Of a stretch of 64,000 nt of DNA, positions 27,203 through 35,787 are shown piece after piece. Origin of the DNA: Rhodococcus sp. 14-2470-1b (GTDB taxonomy: Bacteria > Actinomycetota > Actinomycetes > Mycobacteriales > Mycobacteriaceae); assembly GCF_002259415.1 (NCBI RefSeq), contig NZ_NPFY01000019.1, positions 289,629 through 353,628 of the forward strand. The letters run 5' to 3'. Below the pieces are notes generated by a model that did no database searches, was not told the DNA's origin, and worked only from the letters and a program-made list of their open reading frames with translations. Numbering within the stretch: position 1 is the stretch's first letter; every line of letters starts with the position of its first letter. Both the position numbers and the translations under genes were made by a program.

Positions 27203-28290
27203 GCGAGAACAACACCGATCCGGAGGACACCGGACAGATCTCCGTTGCCGAACTACTCGCTCGCAACGGCCAGAAGTCGACGTCGTCGAGCACCGGTGGA
27301 CGCCGTCGACGCGGCGTCAAGGGCGGCATCTCCGTAGCGGAACTGACCGGCGAGATTCCCGTCGTCCGCGCCGAGCCCGCTTCCGACGAGGCCCCGGTCA
27401 TCGCCACGGACTCGAAGCAGGTGCCTGCGCAGGCCCCGGCGCCGGTCCGCAAGCGCGAGGCCGACGAACCGGAACCCGAGTTGCTGTCCGGGTCGACGAC
27501 GGCAGCCGGCGACCTGATGAACCGAGCTCACGACGAAGCCGACGAACGGCGACCGTACGGCTCGACGGCGTCGCAGCGCCCGGTGCCCGCGACGGGTCGA
27601 CGCACGCCCGACGAGACCTCGCGCAACACCGCGGGGAAGCAGACCACAGGATTCGTGGCCCGCCCCCGTCCGTCGCGCCCGGAGCCGTCCGCCGCTGGAC
27701 CTGCGGATGCAGAACCGAAGACCGACGTCACACCCAAGCCTGCTGTGCCCCCGAAGGCGGCAGGCCCGGCAGCCCCGTCGAGCCCAGCGACGCGTGCGTT
27801 CGCTCGACGTGACGATGCAGACGAGAAAGCGCTCGCCGAGGAGGAGACGACGCAGACTCCTGACCTCGTGAAGAAGGTCGCTGCGCTCGCCGACACCGAG
27901 GACGCTCCCGCCAAGGACAGCACGGCCGAGGACAGCACGGCCAAGGACACCACAACCGAGGACAGGGACGCCTCGGCCGAGAGCGTGGAGGAGAAGGACG
28001 AGCCGCAGCCGAGAGCCGAGAAGAAGGACGCCGCCAAACAATGGCTCGGGCTCGCGGGCCAGGGAGTGGTGGCAGTAGTCGTCGGCGCGCTGTTGTTCAA
28101 GGGATTCGAGCGGCTGTGGGACGTGCTGCCATGGGTGGCGCTCGTCCTCGCGGTTCTGGTGATCGTCGGTCTCGTCGCCGTCGTGCGGATCCTGCGCCGC
28201 ACCGACGACCTGGTCAGCATGGTGATAGCCGTTGTGGTCGGCGTGTTCGTGACACTCGGTCCGTTGGCGTTTCAACTGAGTACTGGCTGA
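27199..28290 (+). CDS. Disordered membrane-anchored protein (Rv0497-like)
   Basis: A 363-residue protein. Residues ~1-280 are low-complexity, rich in Ala, Pro, Glu, Asp and Lys, and surely disordered; the last ~75 residues hold two or three hydrophobic helices (GVVAVVVGALLFKGF, VALVLAVLVIVGLVAVV, MVIAVVVGVFVTLGPLAF). The N-terminus carries two copies of an ISVAEL motif (about residues 14 and 43), the second as ISVAELTGEIPVV, which suggests a short docking peptide. A 15-bp DNA repeat (27916-27960) encodes DSTAE/DSTAK/DTTTE. The function is unknown. It starts inside the ppx stop codon. Confidence 0.8.
   Translation: MSENNTDPEDTGQISVAELLARNGQKSTSSSTGGRRRRGVKGGISVAELTGEIPVVRAEPASDEAPVIATDSKQVPAQAPAPVRKREADEPEPELLSGSTTAAGDLMNRAHDEADERRPYGSTASQRPVPATGRRTPDETSRNTAGKQTTGFVARPRPSRPEPSAAGPADAEPKTDVTPKPAVPPKAAGPAAPSSPATRAFARRDDADEKALAEEETTQTPDLVKKVAALADTEDAPAKDSTAEDSTAKDTTTEDRDASAESVEEKDEPQPRAEKKDAAKQWLGLAGQGVVAVVVGALLFKGFERLWDVLPWVALVLAVLVIVGLVAVVRILRRTDDLVSMVIAVVVGVFVTLGPLAFQLSTG
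27916..27960 (+). repeat. 15-bp tandem repeat, three units
   Basis: Units GACAGCACGGCCRAG at 27916-27930 and 27931-27945, with a diverged third at 27946-27960. In frame, in the disordered region of the Rv0497-like gene. Confidence 0.7.
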
Positions 28291-28301
28291 CAGGCCCTCG
28301 G

Positions 28302-29138
28302 GTGTCGGGCGTAGCTGTCGGGTTGTCCACTGCTTCGGTGTATCCGCAGAACACCGAAGCTGCGTTTCGATACGCCGCCGAGTTGGGTTACGACGGCATC
28401 GAGCTGATGGTCTGGGCCGAGTCGGTGAGCCAGGACGCCGAGGCCGTGCGGGCGTTGACCCGCAAGTACAGCGTCCCGGTCCTGGCGATTCATGCTCCGT
28501 GCCTGCTCATCTCGCAACGCGTGTGGGGAGCGGACCCGGTGGCGAAGCTCGAGCGTTCGGTGCGAACGGCCGAGCAGTTGGGTGCGGCTACCGTCGTCGT
28601 TCATCCGCCGTTCCGGTGGCAGAAGAAGTACGCCGAGGGCTTCGGTGACCAGGTCGCCGAGCTGGAATCCGCGTCCGACGTCGTGGTGGCCGTGGAGAAC
28701 ATGTTTCCCATGCGCGCGGACCGATTCTTCGGGCGCAAGGAAGGCTCGGCGGCCAGGCTCCGCAAGCGTGGTGGGCCAGGGGCTGCGGTGTCGGCGTTCG
28801 CGCCCTCGTACGATCCGACGGATTCCGGCCACGCGCACTACACCCTCGACCTGTCGCACACCGCGACTGCAGGCACCGACGCCGTCGACATGATGAACCG
28901 GATGGGCGACGGGCTCGCACACCTGCATCTCGCCGACGGTCGGGGCGCGTCGATCGACGAGCATCTGATCCCCGGTCACGGTGATCAGCCGTGCGCACAG
29001 GTCTGTGCAGAGCTGGTTCGCCGGGGCTTCCGCGGCCAGGCGGTGATCGAGATCAACACTCAGAACGCACGAACTCTGCCGGAACGAGCGTCGATGCTCG
29101 GCCAGGCCCTCGCGTTCGCACGCCGCCACCTGGCGTGA
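28302..29138 (+). CDS. Sugar phosphate isomerase/epimerase family (TIM barrel)
   Basis: A 278-residue AP-endonuclease-2-like TIM barrel. Characteristic pieces are ELGYDGIELMVW near the N-terminus, LAIHAPCLL, TVVVHPPFRWQ, VVAVENMFPM, YTLDLSHTATAG, LHLADGRG, and the C-terminal AVIEINTQ. The Glu/His/Asp residues in these loops would bind a divalent metal. The product family includes xylose isomerase-like epimerases; the substrate is unknown. GTG 28302 gives nearly the same length as Rv0498. A weak ribosome site suggests translation is linked to the upstream gene. Confidence 0.82.
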   Translation: MSGVAVGLSTASVYPQNTEAAFRYAAELGYDGIELMVWAESVSQDAEAVRALTRKYSVPVLAIHAPCLLISQRVWGADPVAKLERSVRTAEQLGAATVVVHPPFRWQKKYAEGFGDQVAELESASDVVVAVENMFPMRADRFFGRKEGSAARLRKRGGPGAAVSAFAPSYDPTDSGHAHYTLDLSHTATAGTDAVDMMNRMGDGLAHLHLADGRGASIDEHLIPGHGDQPCAQVCAELVRRGFRGQAVIEINTQNARTLPERASMLGQALAFARRHLA

Positions 29139-29177
29139 GCGCACCAGTACCACCCGATTCGAAAGGCACATCACCCG

Positions 29178-30008
29178 ATGAGCAGCCCCTTCGCCGCGGC
29201 GACGACGTTGACCCCGCTGGAGACATCCGAGTTCGAGGGCAGCTACGGCGCGGTCATCGATTCGATCTGGACGATCGGGCCGAAGGTGCACGGAGGCACG
29301 ATGCTGGCTATGTGCGCAGCCGCAGCGAAGGCGCAGCTGGGGGACGAAGGAGTCCAGCCACTCGCCGTCAGTGTCAGCTACCTCAGCGCACCCGACCCTG
29401 GTGAGGTGCACCTGACCGCCGTACTTCGCAAGAGAGGAAAGCAGGTCTCGCACGTCGACGTCGAGTTGACACAGGGCGGACGGGCCGCGGTTCGTGCGGT
29501 TGTCACCCTGGGACGGCCGAACACCGATACTCCCCGGCACACAGTGGAATCGTCGCTGGCGTCGATGCCTGCCGCGCCGCCGCCGGAGACGGAAGCAATC
29601 GGGGGCGAGCATCCGATGGCGTCGATCGTGCACCTCGCGCAGGGCTGCGAGATGCGGATCGATCCGACGTCGGCGCATTTCCTCACTGGCAAACAGGGCG
29701 AACCCGAAGTTCGCATGTGGGTCAGGCCCCGGTCCGGCGACGAGAACGACGTGGACACCGCAGCCCTGTTCGCACTCATGACGGGCGACATCTGCGCGCC
29801 CGTGACGATGAACCGAGGGATGTTCGGCTGGGCGCCGACTGTGCAGTTGACGACCTACCTGCGCAAGCAGCCTGCGCCGGGATGGCTCCGAGTCGCGGCG
29901 AGCAGCACCGTCATCGGCGGAACGTGGTTCGAGGAGGATCACCTGGTGCTCGACGAGACGGGCGACGTCGTCGTGCAGAGCAGGCAGTTGGCGATGGTGC
30001 CCCGGTAG
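29178..30008 (+). CDS. Acyl-CoA thioesterase family protein
   Basis: A 276-residue protein with a double hot-dog layout (4HBT_3-like), as in the TesB-type thioesterases. SIWTIGPKVHGGTMLAMCAAAA resembles the first hot-dog helix with its HGG motif, and the second half ends in a typical core strand GDVVVQSRQLAMVPR. It would release free acid from acyl-CoA. It is the positional counterpart of Rv0499, 39 nt after the isomerase-like gene, and may be in one transcript with it. Confidence 0.8.
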   Translation: MSSPFAAATTLTPLETSEFEGSYGAVIDSIWTIGPKVHGGTMLAMCAAAAKAQLGDEGVQPLAVSVSYLSAPDPGEVHLTAVLRKRGKQVSHVDVELTQGGRAAVRAVVTLGRPNTDTPRHTVESSLASMPAAPPPETEAIGGEHPMASIVHLAQGCEMRIDPTSAHFLTGKQGEPEVRMWVRPRSGDENDVDTAALFALMTGDICAPVTMNRGMFGWAPTVQLTTYLRKQPAPGWLRVAASSTVIGGTWFEEDHLVLDETGDVVVQSRQLAMVPR

Positions 30009-30034
30009 CGTTCGGCGACGCCCGGGCCGCAATC

Positions 30035-30040
30035 TACGCT
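30035..30040 (+). promoter_or_regulatory. -10 box of proC
   Basis: TACGCT, 8 nt before the ATG at 30049; no Shine-Dalgarno. It supports the ATG at 30049 over the TTG at 30040. Confidence 0.45.
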
Positions 30041-30048
30041 TGTCATCC

Positions 30049-30864
30049 ATGACGAGAATTGCAGTAATCGGAGGCGGGCGGATCGGCGAGGCGCTGATCG
30101 CCGGACTGCTCGAAGCAGGACACGCAGTCCGCGACCTGGTGGTCGCCGAGAAGTTCGAGGCCCGGGCGGCCGAGCTCGCGTCCACCTTCGGAATCCTCAC
30201 GACCTCGATCTCGGAGGCGTCGGAGAACGCGGACGTCATCGTTCTCGCCGTGAAGCCCGGTGACGTCGACGGCGTGATCACCGAGGTCGCGAAGATCGAC
30301 CTGGACGGCGAGCGTGAACAGCTGATCGTGTCCTTGGCCGCCGGAGTCCCGACGTCGAAGTTCGAACCGAAACTGCCCGCAGGTTTTCCCGTCGTCCGAG
30401 TCATGCCGAACACACCGATGCTCGTCGGCGAGGGCGTCAGTGTCCTCGCGCCCGGCCGGTACGCCAAGACCGAACACCTCGAGCTGGTCGAGAAGATCCT
30501 GTCCTCGGTGGGCAAGGTCGTAGTGGTGAAGGAGAATCAGCTCGACGCGGTGACCGCGGTGTCCGGTTCGGGGCCGGCGTACTTCTTTCTCGTCGCCGAG
30601 GCGATGATCGACGCCGGTGTCGGCTTGGGGCTTCCGCGCGATGTCGCGTCGGCGCTCGTCGTGCAGACGATGGTCGGATCAGGCGCGATGTTGGATCGCT
30701 CCGACGACACCCCGACCGAGTTGCGTTACGCGGTGACCTCACCAGGGGGAACGACGGCGGCAGCGGTGCGCCGGCTCGAGGAGGGGGGCCTGCGGACCGC
30801 GTTTTTCGACGCGTTGTCCGCAGCCAACGATCGTGCAGCTGAGATGGGCGTCACACCAGAATAA
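30049..30864 (+). CDS. proC: Pyrroline-5-carboxylate reductase
   Basis: A 271-residue NAD(P)H enzyme for the last step of proline synthesis. The Rossmann motif is IAVIGGGRIGEALIAGLL, VLAVKPGDV follows in the nucleotide domain, and VRVMPNTPMLVGEG and AVSGSGPAYFFLVAEAM are the active-site signatures. The C-terminal segment VTSPGGTTAAAVRRLEEGGL is the proC PROSITE pattern. The ATG at 30049 sits 8 nt after a -10 box. Confidence 0.96.
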   Translation: MTRIAVIGGGRIGEALIAGLLEAGHAVRDLVVAEKFEARAAELASTFGILTTSISEASENADVIVLAVKPGDVDGVITEVAKIDLDGEREQLIVSLAAGVPTSKFEPKLPAGFPVVRVMPNTPMLVGEGVSVLAPGRYAKTEHLELVEKILSSVGKVVVVKENQLDAVTAVSGSGPAYFFLVAEAMIDAGVGLGLPRDVASALVVQTMVGSGAMLDRSDDTPTELRYAVTSPGGTTAAAVRRLEEGGLRTAFFDALSAANDRAAEMGVTPE

Positions 30865-30991
30865 AAAATCAGTTCCCTACACCCGTCGCAGTAACCCCAT
30901 TGGTCACGTTAAGCTCACAGGTAGCACGTGCGTGTCTGTTCGGCAGGAGGGGAAGCCTGCCGCGCGAGACGTGCCGGAGGTAAGTGGATTG

Positions 30992-31228
30992 ATGGTGCCT
31001 GCAAACAAGCCGGTCAAGAGTGCGTCCCAGGACGGGCAGTCAGCTGTCGCTGGAACGCAGTTCCTCACGGTCGCGGAAGTCGCGACCCTGATGAGGGTGT
31101 CGAAAATGACTGTGTACCGATTGGTGCACGGCGGAGAATTGCCTGCTGTGCGAGTGGGTCGATCGTTCCGTGTGCATGCCAAGGCTGTGCACGATTACCT
31201 CGAGACCTCGTACTTCGACGCAGGCTGA
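30992..31228 (+). CDS. Helix-turn-helix protein, excisionase/BldC family (Rv0500A-like)
   Basis: A 78-residue protein. After a ~25-residue polar tail comes a MerR-type winged helix-turn-helix: FLTVAEVATLMRVSKMTVYR, then LVHGGELPAVRVGRSFRVHA and KAVHDYLETSYFDAG. This C-terminal sequence is almost invariant in actinobacteria. GGAGG (30976-30980) precedes a TTG at 30989 and the ATG at 30992, and either could be the start. It lies between proC and bS22. It probably binds DNA as a small regulator; its target is unknown. Confidence 0.85.
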   Translation: MVPANKPVKSASQDGQSAVAGTQFLTVAEVATLMRVSKMTVYRLVHGGELPAVRVGRSFRVHAKAVHDYLETSYFDAG

Positions 31229-31513
31229 ACGGCCCGAGAGTCGTCGGCGGTACACCTCGCCGAGCCGGTTTCGTGGAACAAGGTCCACCCCGGTAAGGTG
31301 AGGTTTCGTCGTGGTCGAGTAACATCGACACTCGTGCCAGGAGCTTCAAGAGCTTCGTCGGTTGCATCGAGCTTCGGCAAACGAGGCCCGAGCGCCAGCT
31401 TGGGGATCGACGGCTCGGTCCGCGGTAATTGGGCGGATGGGTTCGAGGCTGCCAGGTAGGCGTACGCAACTTGCGTGCGCGAAACGCTAGAGAAGAACGT
31501 GAGGACACCCGCC
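31229..31513 (+). promoter_or_regulatory. Leader region of the bS22 gene
   Basis: 285 bp without a gene. A hairpin GCGTACGCAA-C-TTGCGTGCGC (31460-31480, one wobble) lies 33 nt before the bS22 start; GTGAGGA at 31499-31505 is the ribosome binding site. No tRNA or other RNA was recognised. Confidence 0.4.
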
Positions 31514-31615
31514 ATGGGTTCAGTGATCAAGAAGCGTCGCAAGCGCATGTCGAAGAAGAAGCACCGCAAGCTGCTTCGCCGTACCCGCGTTCAGCGCAGG
31601 AAACTCGGCAAGTAA
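31514..31615 (+). CDS. Small basic ribosomal protein bS22 (AURKAIP1/COX24 domain, Rv0500B-like)
   Basis: A 33-residue protein of which 21 residues are Lys or Arg. It starts [12 protein letters not shown] and ends RRKLGK, which I recognise as the mycobacterial bS22 sequence found in ribosome structures and as the COX24/AURKAIP1 mini-domain. GTGAGGA lies 8 nt before the ATG. A textbook terminator follows after 14 nt. It is easily missed because of its size and an overlapping longer open frame. Confidence 0.9.
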
Positions 31616-31629
31616 ATCTCGTCTCGACG

Positions 31630-31668
31630 GGCCCGTCACCTCGAAGGAGGTGTCGGGCCTTTCGTGTT
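31630..31668 (+). terminator. Rho-independent terminator after bS22
   Basis: GGCCCG-T-CACCTC pairs with GAGGTG-T-CGGGCC (12 of 13 bp, loop GAAG), positions 31630-31659, followed by TTTCGTGTT. Confidence 0.85.
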
Positions 31669-31760
31669 TCGTGGGACTGCTCGTTGCGTTTTCCACTGTC
31701 CTCGCATCTTCCGCGGATTCCAGTAGGCTTGCCGCCAGCGGTAATCAATCGGGGGTGTGA

Positions 31761-32873
31761 GTGACTTCGAACGAGCGAGGCGTCGCGGCGCCGAAGGTAG
31801 TGCTGGTCACCGGCGCGAGCCGCTTCCTCGGCGGATATCTCGTCACCAGGCTTGCGCAGAACCCGGCTGTCGAGCGCGTCATCGCCGTCGACGCACAGTC
31901 CCCGAGCAAAGACCTGTTGCGTCGCATGGGCCGCGCGGAATTCGTGCGCGCCGACATCCGCAACCCGCTGATCGGCAAGGTCCTCCGGAACGCGAACGTG
32001 GACACGGTGGTGCATGCCGCGACCGTCACCAAACCGCCTCGCTCGGGTGGTCGCGCCACGATGAAGGATCTGAACGTCATCGGTGCCATGCAGCTGTTCG
32101 CGGTGTGCCAGAAGTCCCCATCCGTGCAGAAGGTGGTCCTGCGGTCCTCGTCCTCGGTATACGGGTGCAGTGCGAAGGATCCGGTGAAGTTCACCGAGGA
32201 GATGAGCGCCAGGCGGCCGCCGTCCGGAGCATTCGCCCGGGACACGATCGACATCGAGGGCTACATCCGCGGCCTCGGTCGACGCCGCCCGGACATCGCC
32301 GTGTCGATCCTGCGGATGGCTCCGCTGATCGGTCCACGACTGAACGGTTCCATCTCGCGGTACATGACGTCTCCGATCATCCCCAGCATCATCGGCCGTG
32401 ACGCGAGGATGCAGTTGCTGCACGAGGAGGACGCACTCGCGGCGCTCGAACGAGCCACCGTCAGTGGTCCCGCGGGCACCTTCAACGTCGGCGCAGACGG
32501 CACCATCATGTTGTCGCAGGCCATCAGACGCGCAGGCCGCATCGAGGTACCCGTCCCGTTCGCGCTGTTCAAGAGTGTCGGCCGCGCCCTCATGGGATCG
32601 ATGATGCGGGAGTTCACAACCGAGCAGTTGGACTACTTCCACTTCGGGTGCGGACTCGACACCACTCGTATGCGATCGGACCTCGGATTCGAGCCTCGAT
32701 GGACTACGGTTCAGGCATTCGACGATTTCGTTCGAGGCGCGGCGCTACGGCCGGTACTTCGCACGGAATGGGTCGATTCGGTGGAACAGCACGCACTCCG
32801 CGCAGTCGACGGCGGCGCGGCGGTCACCAAGGCAGCACTGACGGCTGTGTCGGGTTCGGGACGGGAGGGGTGA
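31761..32873 (+). CDS. NAD-dependent epimerase/dehydratase family protein (GalE2-like)
   Basis: A 370-residue extended-SDR protein. The nucleotide motif is VTGASRFLGG (residues 17-25) and SSSSVYG (130-135) matches the catalytic Ser region. The usual YxxxK is absent: the aligned position reads FARDT (158-162). This suggests a non-canonical or non-catalytic protein unless another Tyr/Lys is used. The GTG at 31761 follows GGGGG; a -10 TAGGCT lies at 31724-31729. The next gene, an acyltransferase, begins at its 3' end, so they form a pair as Rv0501-Rv0502 do, probably in envelope lipid metabolism. Confidence 0.8.
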   Translation: MTSNERGVAAPKVVLVTGASRFLGGYLVTRLAQNPAVERVIAVDAQSPSKDLLRRMGRAEFVRADIRNPLIGKVLRNANVDTVVHAATVTKPPRSGGRATMKDLNVIGAMQLFAVCQKSPSVQKVVLRSSSSVYGCSAKDPVKFTEEMSARRPPSGAFARDTIDIEGYIRGLGRRRPDIAVSILRMAPLIGPRLNGSISRYMTSPIIPSIIGRDARMQLLHEEDALAALERATVSGPAGTFNVGADGTIMLSQAIRRAGRIEVPVPFALFKSVGRALMGSMMREFTTEQLDYFHFGCGLDTTRMRSDLGFEPRWTTVQAFDDFVRGAALRPVLRTEWVDSVEQHALRAVDGGAAVTKAALTAVSGSGREG

Positions 32874-32878
32874 ACGAG

Positions 32879-33994
32879 GTGGCGAAGGTAATTCCGCTGC
32901 ACGGCACCGGTTCCGGACGTGACGGCGCCGGTCGGCAGCGAGCAGCGCGCGCACGTGCCGACAACAACCGTGCCGACAACAACCGTGCCGACAACAACCG
33001 TGCCGATACCGGTGCGGCGAGCAGTCGCAGCAGGCACCCGTCGTCGTACGCCGAGCCGACACCGCCGATCCCGCTGCTCACCCCGACCGAACCCGACATC
33101 GAACCCGCCGCGGGGGCGGGGGCCGAGTCGTCGCAGATCGACGACGCCAAGGCGAAGATCGTCGACACCATCTCGGAGACAGCGGAATTCGTGCGCCGCC
33201 GCCTTGCCGGCGATTACACCGTCGACGAGTTCGGATACGATCCGCATTTCGCCGACGCCGTCTGGCTGCCGCTGCTGCGACCTCTGTTCGACAAATGGTT
33301 CCGCGTCGAGATCAAGGGAATCGAGAACATCCCCGACGACGGTGGCGCGCTTGTCGTCGCCAACCACGCAGGTGTCATTCCCGTCGACGCGCTGATGACG
33401 TCGGTTGCCGTCCGCGACCACCATCCCGCGCACCGCCCACTGCGAATGTTGGCCGCCGACATGGCGTTCGAGATGCCGGGCGTCGGAACCATCGCTCGAA
33501 AAGCAGGCCACACGCTCGCCTGCAACCCGGACGCGGAACGTCTGCTTCGAATGGGCGAGGTCGCTGCGGTGTTCCCCGAGGGGTTCAAGGGCATCGGCAA
33601 GCCGTTCAGCGAGCGGTACAAGCTGCAGCGGTTCGGTCGCGGCGGATTCGTGTCCGCCGCGCTGAAAACCGGCGCGCCGATCATTCCGTGCTCCATCGTC
33701 GGTTCGGAGGAGATCTATCCGAAGATCGGCGACATCACGCCTCTCGCACGTCTGATGGGTATGCCGTACTTCCCGGTCACGCCGTTCTTCCCGCATCTCG
33801 GGCCGCTCGGTCTCGTTCCGTTGCCGTCGAAGTGGTACATCGAATTCGGCAAGCCCATCTACACCGACTCGTACGACGCGCAGGCCTCGGAGGACCCGAT
33901 GGTGCTGTTCGAACTCACCGACCACGTCCGCGAAACCATCCAGCACACCCTGTACCGACTGCTGGCCAAGCGCCGCAATGTCTTTCTCGGGTAG
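32879..33994 (+). CDS. Lysophospholipid acyltransferase family protein
   Basis: A 371-residue PlsC-domain protein. The first ~110 residues are polar and disordered, with a RADNN repeat. The acyltransferase part has GALVVANHAGVIPVDALM, where the His and Asp are six residues apart (H-x6-D) and not the usual four, then FPEGFKGIGKPFSERYKLQRFGRGG and a PIIPCSIVGSEE strand. It would transfer a fatty acyl group to a lysolipid or glycolipid at the membrane; no clear TM helix is present. The GTG at 32879 has GGGAGGGG 8 nt upstream and is preferred over the GTG at 32870. Confidence 0.85.
   Translation: MAKVIPLHGTGSGRDGAGRQRAARARADNNRADNNRADNNRADTGAASSRSRHPSSYAEPTPPIPLLTPTEPDIEPAAGAGAESSQIDDAKAKIVDTISETAEFVRRRLAGDYTVDEFGYDPHFADAVWLPLLRPLFDKWFRVEIKGIENIPDDGGALVVANHAGVIPVDALMTSVAVRDHHPAHRPLRMLAADMAFEMPGVGTIARKAGHTLACNPDAERLLRMGEVAAVFPEGFKGIGKPFSERYKLQRFGRGGFVSAALKTGAPIIPCSIVGSEEIYPKIGDITPLARLMGMPYFPVTPFFPHLGPLGLVPLPSKWYIEFGKPIYTDSYDAQASEDPMVLFELTDHVRETIQHTLYRLLAKRRNVFLG
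32954..33009 (+). repeat. 15-bp tandem repeat, three and a half units
   Basis: CGTGCCGACAACAAC repeats at 32954-32968, 32969-32983 and 32984-32998, then a partial unit. It encodes (RADNN)n in the acyltransferase's disordered N-terminus. Confidence 0.85.
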
Positions 33995-33998
33995 GCAG

Positions 33999-34004
33999 TA
34001 ACCT
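33999..34004 (+). promoter_or_regulatory. -10 box of the GNAT gene
   Basis: TAACCT, 7 nt before the GTG at 34012; leaderless geometry. Confidence 0.4.
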
Positions 34005-34011
34005 CGCCGGT

Positions 34012-34500
34012 GTGCTGATCAGAGACACCGTCACCGAAGATCTCCCGTCGATACTCGACATCCACAACGACGCCATCCGGAACACGACGGCGATCTGGGA
34101 CGAAACGGAGGTCGGTCTCGACGAACGGATGGACTGGCTCGACGGCCGACTCCGCGCCGGATACCCCGTGCTCACCGCAGTCGTCGACGGCGCAGTCGCG
34201 GGCTACGCGTCGTACGCGCAGTGGCGCCCGAAGAGCGGATACCGCCTCACCGTCGAACACTCGGTGTACGTCGGGGGCGACTTCCATCGTCGCGGAATCG
34301 CCAGCGCCTTGATGACGGAGTTGATCGCAAGGGCATCGGCCGCGGGAATTCATGCGCTCGTCGGGGTCATCGAATCACGTAACACCACATCGATAGCGCT
34401 GCACGAGAAATTCGGATTCGTCACCGTCGGACAGATGCCCGAGGTCGGCATCAAGTTCGACCGCTGGCTCGATCTCACCTTGATGCAGTTGACGCTCTAG
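34012..34500 (+). CDS. GNAT family N-acetyltransferase (phosphinothricin acetyltransferase-like)
   Basis: A 162-residue acetyltransferase. The start IRDTVTEDLPSILDIHNDAI and YRLTVEHSVYVGGDFHRRGIAS match the Pat/Bar/YncA branch; the second holds the acetyl-CoA pyrophosphate loop (RRGIAS). IESRNTTSIALHEKFGFV completes the fold. It would acetylate an amine such as methionine sulfone/sulfoximine-type substrates, but this is a guess from the branch. It ends 22 nt from serB1, tail to tail. Confidence 0.85.
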   Translation: MLIRDTVTEDLPSILDIHNDAIRNTTAIWDETEVGLDERMDWLDGRLRAGYPVLTAVVDGAVAGYASYAQWRPKSGYRLTVEHSVYVGGDFHRRGIASALMTELIARASAAGIHALVGVIESRNTTSIALHEKFGFVTVGQMPEVGIKFDRWLDLTLMQLTL

Positions 34501-34521
34501 CGCCTGCTCGGGTTCGGTACC

Positions 34522-35568
34522 TCAGGCTCGGCGGCGACCGATGACCGCGGCGAGTCCTCCGCCGACGGCACCGAGGGCGAGGGCCGTGGGAACGCCGATC
34601 TTGGCCGCCTTGCGGCCCGTGCGGAAGTCGCGGATCTCCCAGCCCCGATTCTTCGCCAGCTCGCGCAGATCCGCATCGGGATTGACCGCAACCGCCGTTC
34701 CGACGAGCGAGAGCATCGGCACGTCGTTGTGACTGTCGGAGTACGCGGTACACCGCTTGAGGTTGAGGCCCTCGCGAACGGCCAGGGTGCGGACGGCGTG
34801 AGCCTTGCCGAGACCGTGCAAGATGTCGCCGACGAGCCTGCCGGTGAATATTCCGTCGTTGCTCTCGGCCACAGTTCCCAGAGCGCCCGTGAGACCGAGG
34901 CGTTCGGCGATGATCTGGGCCAGCTCGAGCGGGGTCGCGGTCACCAGCCACACCTGCTGGCCGGCGTCGAGGTGCATCTGGGCGAGTGCCGCGGTGCCGG
35001 GCCAGATCTTGTCCGCGATCAGCTCGTCGTAGATCTCCTCGCCGAGGAGACGCAACTCCGCGGTGGAGCGACCTTTGATGAAGGACAGCGCTTTCTCGCG
35101 GCCGCTCGCGACGTCGTCGCTGTTCTCCTTGCCGCTGACCCTGAACTTGACCTGCTGCCATGCGAACTGCGCGAGGTCACTGCTGGTGAAGTACTTGCGC
35201 GCCGCGAGCCCGCGCGCGAAGTGAATGATCGACGCGCCCTGGACCATCGTGTTGTCGACGTCGAAGAACGCTGCCGCGGTGAGATCGAGCGGAACCGAAC
35301 CGCCCGCCTCGGCCTGCAGGGCAATCGCGGCATCGGCGCTGGCCTCGCCTGCAACATTCGCACGCACCTGTGCATCGGACGGGCCGAGTGGATTACGGAG
35401 GCGCCGCTTGCGGCGCTTGTCCTCGTGCGGGTGCTCGGTGTCGACCATGACCTCGTCGGGCACCTCGGTGATGGGGAGGTCGGGCGTCTCGGCGTTCGTG
35501 TCCGGTTCGCTGCTCTCGAGCGGGCCGTCAGGAGTACTTCCAGGCGTCTCGGAACCCCCGTTGCTCAT
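34522..35568 (-). CDS. HAD-IB family hydrolase, SerB1-like
   Basis: A 348-residue HAD-superfamily phosphatase. After ~80 acidic, disordered residues comes motif [12 protein letters not shown] (nucleophile Asp), then [20 protein letters not shown] (motif II) and [15 protein letters not shown] (motif IV). The cap type fits subfamily IB (phosphoserine phosphatase-like). The last 25 residues contain a hydrophobic segment and RRR, possibly a membrane anchor. The ATG at 35568 follows GGAGG; two upstream in-frame ATGs lack one. It corresponds to Rv0505c. Confidence 0.86.
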   Translation of the reverse strand: MSNGGSETPGSTPDGPLESSEPDTNAETPDLPITEVPDEVMVDTEHPHEDKRRKRRLRNPLGPSDAQVRANVAGEASADAAIALQAEAGGSVPLDLTAAAFFDVDNTMVQGASIIHFARGLAARKYFTSSDLAQFAWQQVKFRVSGKENSDDVASGREKALSFIKGRSTAELRLLGEEIYDELIADKIWPGTAALAQMHLDAGQQVWLVTATPLELAQIIAERLGLTGALGTVAESNDGIFTGRLVGDILHGLGKAHAVRTLAVREGLNLKRCTAYSDSHNDVPMLSLVGTAVAVNPDADLRELAKNRGWEIRDFRTGRKAAKIGVPTALALGAVGGGLAAVIGRRRA

Positions 35569-35658
35569 CACGCGCACCTCCATGTTCGAGCACTGCCCCA
35601 AACCCTAGTCCGTAGCCCACCGCGGGTAATCAGTCGCACTCACTCACCCCACCGAGGA

Positions 35659-35752
35659 CCTGCAGGCTTCACCCCTATGCGACCGGGTCGTTCCTGCAGG
35701 CTCCACTCCTGTGCGACCGGGTCGTTCCTGCAGGCTCCACTCCTATGTGACC
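35659..35752 (+). repeat. 34-bp tandem repeat, 2.8 copies
   Basis: Copies at 35659-35692, 35693-35726 and (26 nt) 35727-35752, each starting with the palindrome CCTGCAGG and holding GCGACCGGGTCGTT or its truncation. It lies in the divergent spacer between serB1 and the glutaredoxin gene, ending 35 nt before the latter. Confidence 0.85.
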
Positions 35753-35787
35753 TTCGTCTCTCCGCCGTGGGTGAGAGGGTGGACGGT

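Noticed and set aside
28272..30515. A 747-codon minus-strand frame across three plus-strand genes
   Set aside because: It spans several gene boundaries antisense to well-supported genes and has no recognisable domain.
31229..31513. tRNA or small RNA gene in the spacer before bS22
   Set aside because: No acceptor stem, T-loop or CCA-like pattern could be assembled; only one small hairpin is seen.
33824..34000. Glutaredoxin-like and other short frames inside the acyltransferase gene
   Set aside because: Out of frame with the supported gene and without motifs.
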